Shown here: piece after piece, positions 60,955-64,000 of the stretch
Layout of the letters: the number at the start of each line of letters is the position of its first letter
Numbering within the stretch: the first letter of the stretch is position 1
Assembly: GCF_000158915.1 (NCBI RefSeq)
Contig: NZ_GG657754.1
Coordinates: 7,234,707 to 7,298,706 of the forward strand
Source: Streptomyces himastatinicus ATCC 53653
GTDB taxonomy: Bacteria; Actinomycetota; Actinomycetes; Streptomycetales; Streptomycetaceae
Length of the DNA: 64,000 bases
Direction of reading: 5' to 3'
The notes under the pieces: model-generated
The model's input: only the letters and a program-made list of their open reading frames with translations
The model's database searches: none
What the model was told of the DNA's origin: nothing
Translations under genes and position numbers: made by a program

Positions 60955-61674
60955 ATGTCACGCAACATTCTGATCACCGGCGGCGGTACGGGTATCGGCC
61001 GTGCGGTCGCCCGGCACTTCGCCGAGCGCGGCGAGCACGTGATCGTCACCGGTCGCCGCCCCGGCCCGCTCAAGGAGTTGGCGGACGAGGCGGGCGTCCA
61101 CGCCCTGGTCTGCGATCACACGGAGCCCGAAGCCCTCGTCGGGCTGCCGGCCGAGCTGCCCGACCGGCTCGACGTGCTGGTCAACAACGCGGGCGGCAAC
61201 ACCGACTTCGACGCCGACGGAAAGTCGGACCTCGCCTCCTACGCCCGTGACTTCCGCGCCAACCTCGACGCGAACCTCGTCAGCGCCGCGCTGACGACAC
61301 AGTGCGTGGACGGCCGGCTCGCTTCCGGCGGCGCGGTCGTGCACATCGGGTCGATCGCTGCCGACCAGGGGGCCGGTGCCTACGGCGCGTCCAAGGCCGG
61401 ACTCGCGGCATGGAACGTCGACTTGGCCGGTCGGCTCGGCCCGCGCGGAATCACCGCCAACGTGGTTTCCCCCGGCTACATCGCCGACACCGAGTTCTTC
61501 CGCGACCAGCTCACGGACGAACGCCGCGAGTGGCTGATCGCCTCCACCGCCACGGGCCGCCCGGGCTCGCCCACGGACATCGCGGAAGCGGTCGCCTTCC
61601 TCGCCTCCCCGGCGGCCCGCCACATCACGGGCCAGGTGCTGAACGTGAACGGGGGCGCTCACAAGACACGTTGA
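60955..61674 (+). CDS. Short-chain dehydrogenase/reductase
   Basis: A 239-aa classical SDR. Cofactor motif ITGGGTGIGRAVARHF, NNAG in VLVNNAGGNTDF, catalytic Ser in HIGSIAAD and YxxxK in GAYGASKAGLAAW. C-terminal SPGYIADTEFF and HITGQVLNVNGG are typical. GGAGG precedes ATG 60955. The adjacent MarR suggests induction by a small phenolic or similar ligand; the substrate is unknown. Confidence 0.9.
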   Translation: MSRNILITGGGTGIGRAVARHFAERGEHVIVTGRRPGPLKELADEAGVHALVCDHTEPEALVGLPAELPDRLDVLVNNAGGNTDFDADGKSDLASYARDFRANLDANLVSAALTTQCVDGRLASGGAVVHIGSIAADQGAGAYGASKAGLAAWNVDLAGRLGPRGITANVVSPGYIADTEFFRDQLTDERREWLIASTATGRPGSPTDIAEAVAFLASPAARHITGQVLNVNGGAHKTR

Positions 61675-61708
61675 CCAGACCCTGGCCGTGGCGTGTCCGG
61701 TCGACGGC

Positions 61709-62260
61709 TCACACCCCGGTGGAGCCGTCGAGGCACTCGCGCAGGAGATCGGCGTGGCCGATGTGCCGTGCGTACTCGGCGATCAGGTCCACCAGGATCC
61801 TGCGCAGGGAGATCGGCTCGCCGGTGCTCTTGCGGATCCCCGTTTCCTCCAGCGACGCGGCGGCAGCCGTGATCTGTCGGGAGCGCTCGCACTCCGCCCG
61901 CCAGACGGCGAAGGCTTCGCCGACGTCACCGTCCAGGGTGTCGAAGTCCTGGTCGGGGTCGTCGTCGGAGTAGTAGAGCATCGGAACGTCCTCGCCCGCG
62001 AACTGGATGCGGAACCACCAGCGTTCGACGCCCGCCAGATGCCGGACGATGCCGTGCAGGGACATGCTGGACGGCGGCACCGCCCGTTCGGACAGCCGCT
62101 CCGGAGGCAGACCGGCGCACTTGAGCTCGAAGGTTGCCCGGTGCCAGTCCAGGACGGCGCTCAGGGTCTCCCTTTCGCCGCCGACGCTGGGCGGGGTCGG
62201 GCGGGCGTCGCTGTCCCATCGAGGTGCGTAGTGCTTGGGGGCGGGTGGTGTGTCGGTCAT
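61709..62260 (-). CDS. DinB-family (DUF664) protein
   Basis: A 183-aa helical-bundle protein. ETLSAVLDWHRATFELKCAG, SLHGIVRHLAGVERWWFRI and LRRILVDLIAEYARHIGHAD carry the three-His metal site pattern of the DinB/YfiT superfamily. AGGAAGG precedes ATG 62260. Members include thiol-transferases dependent on mycothiol or bacillithiol, so a mycothiol-linked role is possible but unproven. Confidence 0.85.
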   Translation of the reverse strand: MTDTPPAPKHYAPRWDSDARPTPPSVGGERETLSAVLDWHRATFELKCAGLPPERLSERAVPPSSMSLHGIVRHLAGVERWWFRIQFAGEDVPMLYYSDDDPDQDFDTLDGDVGEAFAVWRAECERSRQITAAAASLEETGIRKSTGEPISLRRILVDLIAEYARHIGHADLLRECLDGSTGV

Positions 62261-62387
62261 CGTCTGCCTTCCTGGTCGGGGACGGACGGATCGAGCCTGA
62301 CAGGCACCACTGACATCGGGCCTGACGCCTGCGCGTTGTCGGCTCCGGCCAGGTCCGGGGCGGGCGGGGGTTGCGGGATCCGCCGCC

Positions 62388-63395
62388 TCACGGCCCCACT
62401 TCGCCCGTGCCTCGCCGGACGAAGGCGCTGGGGACGGTGACGGTGCGCGGCGGGCGGTCGGGGGTGGCGATCCGGTCGATGGCCAGGCGTGCCGCCTGTC
62501 GGCCGACTTCCTGCGGGTCGCGGACGACGGCCGAGACGCCGAGCCCCTTGGAGACGTCGGTTTCGTCGAGTCCGATGAAGGCGAACGCGTGCTGTCCGGC
62601 GAGCCGTTCGATGAGGACACCCGTGCTGATGCCGAGGTTGAGCGCGAGGACGGCCGTGGGGGGTGACGGCAGGTCCAGCAGGCGTACGACCGCTTCGCGG
62701 GCCTGCTGAGGGGTCGTGAGGTCGCCGACCACCAGCGGCGGTTCCTCCCGGACGCCCGATTCGGCGAGGGCGCTTCGGTAGCCGCCGAGCCGCTGCGTGG
62801 CGCGGAAGGAGTCCAGGCGGCCGGTGAGTGCGGCGATGCGGTGGTGGCCGAGGCCGATGAGGTGCTGGGTGGCCTGCTGGACGGCGTGGTCGTCGTCGGT
62901 CATGACGACGTCGGCGGCCAGGTCGGCGGCGGGGCGGCCCACCAGGACGACGGGGGTGCCGTGGGTGTGCTCGGGGGAGAGGAAGTCGCGGTGGTCGCCG
63001 TCGGGCATCATCAGCAGGGCGCTGACGCGGCGGTCGATCATGGCGCGGGCGAGTTCGGGTTCCCGTGCGGGGGTGTCGTCGGTGGAACCGATGATCAATT
63101 GGAGTCCCGCGTGGCGGAGTTCCCGTTCGGCCCCGGAGGCGACTCCGGCCTGGAAGAGGTTGGTGAAGCCGGCGGTGACCAGTCCGACGGCCGCCTCGCG
63201 GCGGCCGTACCGCAGATCGCGGGCGATGGGGTTGGGCGAATAGCCCAGGAGCTGGACCTGTTCCATGACGCGTCGGCGGGTCTCGGGCTCGACGCGGGGA
63301 GAGTTCTGGAGGGTCCGGGTGACGGTCGCGGTGCTCACACCGGCCGCCTTCGCCACGTCACGGAGGGTGACGCGCTGCTCTGCCCTGCCCGGCAT
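62388..63395 (-). CDS. LacI-family transcriptional regulator
   Basis: A 335-aa repressor. GGGAGGGG precedes ATG 63395. The helix-turn-helix TLRDVAKAAGVSTATVTRTLQNSPRV and hinge LGYSPNPIARDLR are followed by a sugar-binding-type effector domain (VGLVTAGFTNLFQAGVASG ... FIGLDETDVSKGLGVSAVVR). It is divergent from a lyase gene. Three 14-bp sites fitting the LacI consensus lie in the gap, so it controls both genes. Confidence 0.9.
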   Translation of the reverse strand: MPGRAEQRVTLRDVAKAAGVSTATVTRTLQNSPRVEPETRRRVMEQVQLLGYSPNPIARDLRYGRREAAVGLVTAGFTNLFQAGVASGAERELRHAGLQLIIGSTDDTPAREPELARAMIDRRVSALLMMPDGDHRDFLSPEHTHGTPVVLVGRPAADLAADVVMTDDDHAVQQATQHLIGLGHHRIAALTGRLDSFRATQRLGGYRSALAESGVREEPPLVVGDLTTPQQAREAVVRLLDLPSPPTAVLALNLGISTGVLIERLAGQHAFAFIGLDETDVSKGLGVSAVVRDPQEVGRQAARLAIDRIATPDRPPRTVTVPSAFVRRGTGEVGP

Positions 63396-63448
63396 CGTGT
63401 GCCCCTCCCGATGTGGTGACTGGGTGTCGCTGAGCGGTTTCATCGCCA

Positions 63449-63462
63449 TGTAACCGTTGACA
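63449..63462 (+). promoter_or_regulatory. LacI operator O1
   Basis: TGTAACCGTTGACA, a dyad with a central CG and TGT/ACA ends, the general LacI-family layout. It lies 54 bp upstream of the LacI start and probably serves autoregulation. Confidence 0.65.
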
Positions 63463-63494
63463 TGCCCCGGGGCGAGCCTAACACTGAGGGCCCG

Positions 63495-63508
63495 TGTTGA
63501 CGTTTACA
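63495..63508 (+). promoter_or_regulatory. LacI operator O2
   Basis: TGTTGACGTTTACA, central CG dyad, identical to O3 20 bp further on. TTGACG inside it may be the -35 of the lyase promoter. Confidence 0.7.
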
Positions 63509-63514
63509 TGGCCA

Positions 63515-63528
63515 TGTTGACGTTTACA
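63515..63528 (+). promoter_or_regulatory. LacI operator O3
   Basis: TGTTGACGTTTACA, an exact copy of O2 two helical turns away, on the same DNA face. AACGAT (63541-63546) is a possible -10 at 18 bp from its TTGACG. Confidence 0.7.
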
Positions 63529-63562
63529 TGACGCACATCGAACGATCATGCGGAGAGTTGCC

Positions 63563-64000
63563 ATGAAGCCCCTGCTCACCGATGGCCGACTGGGCGCGAG
63601 CCCGGCCGCGGCCCTCGTCGACCACGTCAACGCCGTCGAACTGGACGACGAAGTGGCCGCCGCGGAGCACTTCGCCAAGATCGACTTGGCGCACGCCCTG
63701 ATGCTCACCCAGCAGCGCGTCTTCGCCCCCGAGCAGGGGCGGCCGCTGGTGGCGGCGCTGCTGCGCCTGCTCGACGGGGACGCCGAGAAGGTGCTCGCCG
63801 GGGACGCGGCGGTCGGCACGATCACGCTGCAACTGGAACGGCATCTGGAGGAGGAGTGCGGCCCGGCGGGTCTTGACATCCAGCGCGCCCGCAGCCGTAT
63901 CGACCAGAAGGCCACCGGCGTCCGCATGGCCGACCGGGCCGCGCTGCTGCACGTCATGCGCGAGCTGCTGCGGCTCGGGGAAGTCCTGCTGGACGCGGGC
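63563..64000 (+). CDS. Argininosuccinate-lyase-like enzyme (partial, runs off the window)
   Basis: 146 codons are visible from ATG 63563, with GGAGAG upstream; ATG 63548 is also in frame. AEHFAKIDLAHALMLTQQRV followed by GTITLQLERHLEEECG and IQRARSRIDQKATGVRMADR corresponds to the N-terminal domain of the fumarase/argininosuccinate lyase superfamily, where GRSRNDQ is the conserved signature. Here it reads ARSRIDQ, so it is a divergent member and probably not the arginine-biosynthesis enzyme. Control by a LacI repressor suggests a catabolic or secondary role. The C-terminal active-site loop lies outside the window. Confidence 0.65.
   Translation, partial: MKPLLTDGRLGASPAAALVDHVNAVELDDEVAAAEHFAKIDLAHALMLTQQRVFAPEQGRPLVAALLRLLDGDAEKVLAGDAAVGTITLQLERHLEEECGPAGLDIQRARSRIDQKATGVRMADRAALLHVMRELLRLGEVLLDAG

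Overview
The window is high-GC DNA with Streptomyces-type codon use and gene content. The end of a DnaG primase is followed by an HrdA-type sigma factor, the neighbourhood I recall from Streptomyces chromosomes. Glycine/alanine-rich Tat signals, GTG starts and many MarR, TetR, LacI and XRE regulators fit the same genus. Everything here comes from reading the sequence; no database search was possible.

Layout. (1) 1-3.9 kb is core-like: dnaG 3' end, hrdA, a frameshifted FGGY sugar kinase, a YtxH-like protein and two tandem tRNA-Asn genes. (2) A CAU-anticodon tRNA at 4048-4124 opens a long accessory region. The last 25 bp of this tRNA are repeated exactly at 28937-28961, which brackets about 24.8 kb like an integrated element, but no integrase or relaxase gene is present. 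Inside lie two DUF418 membrane proteins around an ABC exporter and a two-component system; a methyltransferase; a polymorphic-toxin locus (DUF6177, DUF6507, a 919-aa toxin with a nuclease-like C terminus, an Imm49 immunity protein); a YefM-YoeB toxin-antitoxin pair with a broken toxin; and a fructan-use cluster (LacI, cytoplasmic GH32, two permeases, binding protein, secreted GH32). (3) 29-45.7 kb is a mosaic of regulators, oxidoreductases, an M1 peptidase, lipoproteins, a DUF485/solute-symporter pair and a second, intact YefM-YoeB pair, with scars of the same repeat family. (4) 45.7-64 kb holds an S41 peptidase/ArsR pair, an esterase, a truncated MarR, a PIG-L deacetylase, IS701-like transposase relatives among gene fragments, an MFS exporter, a secreted TAP-type peptidase, an STAS-ANTAR regulator, a MarR/SMR efflux unit, a MarR/SDR unit, and a LacI regulator divergent from an argininosuccinate-lyase-like gene that runs off the right end.

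How the genes work together. The fructan cluster reads as a complete pathway except for its ATPase: a Tat-exported GH32 enzyme cuts polymer outside, a binding protein and two permeases import the products (Streptomyces often supplies a shared MsiK ATPase from elsewhere), a cytoplasmic GH32 enzyme finishes the job, and a LacI repressor probably acts at a 10-bp half-site present in front of both divergent transcripts. The toxin locus looks like a contact or secretion-dependent effector with its immunity gene.

Caution. Several otherwise conserved genes carry one- or two-base indels (FGGY kinase, ABC exporter, histidine kinase, M1 peptidase, solute symporter), and one permease carries three compensating insertions. 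Some may be assembly errors rather than biology. By contrast, the gene fragments around 30.8, 32, 38 and 51-57 kb look truly decayed.
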